This document shows positions 21,629 through 21,921 of a DNA stretch of 21,921 nt, in pieces (position 1 is the stretch's first letter; each line of letters opens with the position of its first letter). This DNA comes from a virus: positions 1-21,921 of IMG/VR virus record IMGVR_UViG_3300004805_000040. One strand, given 5' to 3'. The notes beneath the pieces were generated by a model, which had not been told where the DNA came from, ran no database searches, and was given only the letters and a program-made list of their open reading frames with translations. The translations under genes were made by a program, and so were the position numbers.

Positions 21629-21921
21629 TTGGTAAATAAAAAAGAAAAGTGTATAATAGTAGACTTTGATGGTACTTTGAGTGACTATAAATCTCGTGCT
21701 AAATGGAGAGATATTAATTTTCAAAAGTATATAGATCTCAGCTATACAGACGTGCCTAATAAACCTGTGTTAGAAATCATGGAGAAATTCATGCTTAGTC
21801 ATAGGATAGTTATACTTTCAGCCCGTCCTGAGTCAGCAAGGCAGGAGACAGAAGACTGGTTAGTTAGATATAGAATATACTATGACAAACTCATTCTTAA
21901 GAAGACAGGAGACGATCGAGA
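21629..21921 (+). CDS. HAD-family phosphatase, polynucleotide kinase 3'-phosphatase-like (partial)
   Basis: The first 97 codons are present and the gene runs off the window. It begins at TTG (MVNKKEKC...), 10 nt after AGGGAGG at 21612-21618; no nearby in-frame ATG exists. Residues 9-17 are IIVDFDGTL, the HAD motif I with nucleophile D12 and general acid D14. Residues IVILSARPES hold motif II (the Ser), followed by TEDWL and a KKTGDDR end. This layout is like the phosphatase half of T4 polynucleotide kinase, which removes 3' phosphates during nucleic-acid repair. The rest of the domain is outside the window, and a kinase half cannot be judged. Confidence 0.75.
   Translation, partial: MVNKKEKCIIVDFDGTLSDYKSRAKWRDINFQKYIDLSYTDVPNKPVLEIMEKFMLSHRIVILSARPESARQETEDWLVRYRIYYDKLILKKTGDDR

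Overview
The window is a segment of a tailed-phage genome with a contractile (myovirus) tail. It is AT-rich and every supported gene lies on the + strand. Genes are tightly packed, often overlapping, with strong AGGAG-type ribosome sites, several TTG starts, and TAA, TAG and TGA all used as stops (standard code). Isolated promoters match the bacterial sigma70/sigmaA consensus with 17-bp spacers, so the host uses an ordinary housekeeping sigma factor. A Firmicutes host fits the TTG starts and strong Shine-Dalgarno sites, but the sequence does not prove it.

Region 1 (1-9348) is a tail and baseplate module with T4-like components: the C-terminus of a probable sheath protein, a gp19-like tube protein, an inserted membrane-protein cassette, a second tube-like protein, a gp26/gp51-like assembly chaperone with a probable +1 frameshift extension, the tape measure with a C-terminal M15-type peptidase domain, a probable tube-initiator baseplate protein, gp53-like wedge, gp27-like hub, gp5-like spike and gp25-like wedge. 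The spike has no lysozyme domain. The cell-wall-cleaving activity seems to sit on the tape measure instead.

Region 2 (9349-11316) is a homing-endonuclease-like gene inserted between the gp25-like and gp6-like wedge genes. It has its own sigma70-type promoter and a protein built from eight exact-length 23-residue repeats, a Vsr-like nuclease core and a GNAT-like C-terminus.

Region 3 (11317-19024) resumes the structural module: a gp6-like wedge protein carrying carbohydrate-binding-like repeats, a P2 gpI-like protein, a 1397-residue fibre with 18 Asp-box repeats, and an unrecognised 212-residue protein. A strong terminator closes the operon.

Region 4 (19025-19361) has no gene. It holds three consecutive sigma70-type promoters, the first two each followed within about 75 nt by a terminator-like hairpin. 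This predicts two short RNAs before the third promoter drives the next operon.

Region 5 (19362-21921) is a nucleic-acid metabolism operon: an unknown 117-residue protein, a T4 RNase H-like 5' nuclease, a deoxynucleoside monophosphate kinase, two unknown small proteins and the start of a HAD phosphatase resembling the 3'-phosphatase domain of T4 polynucleotide kinase.
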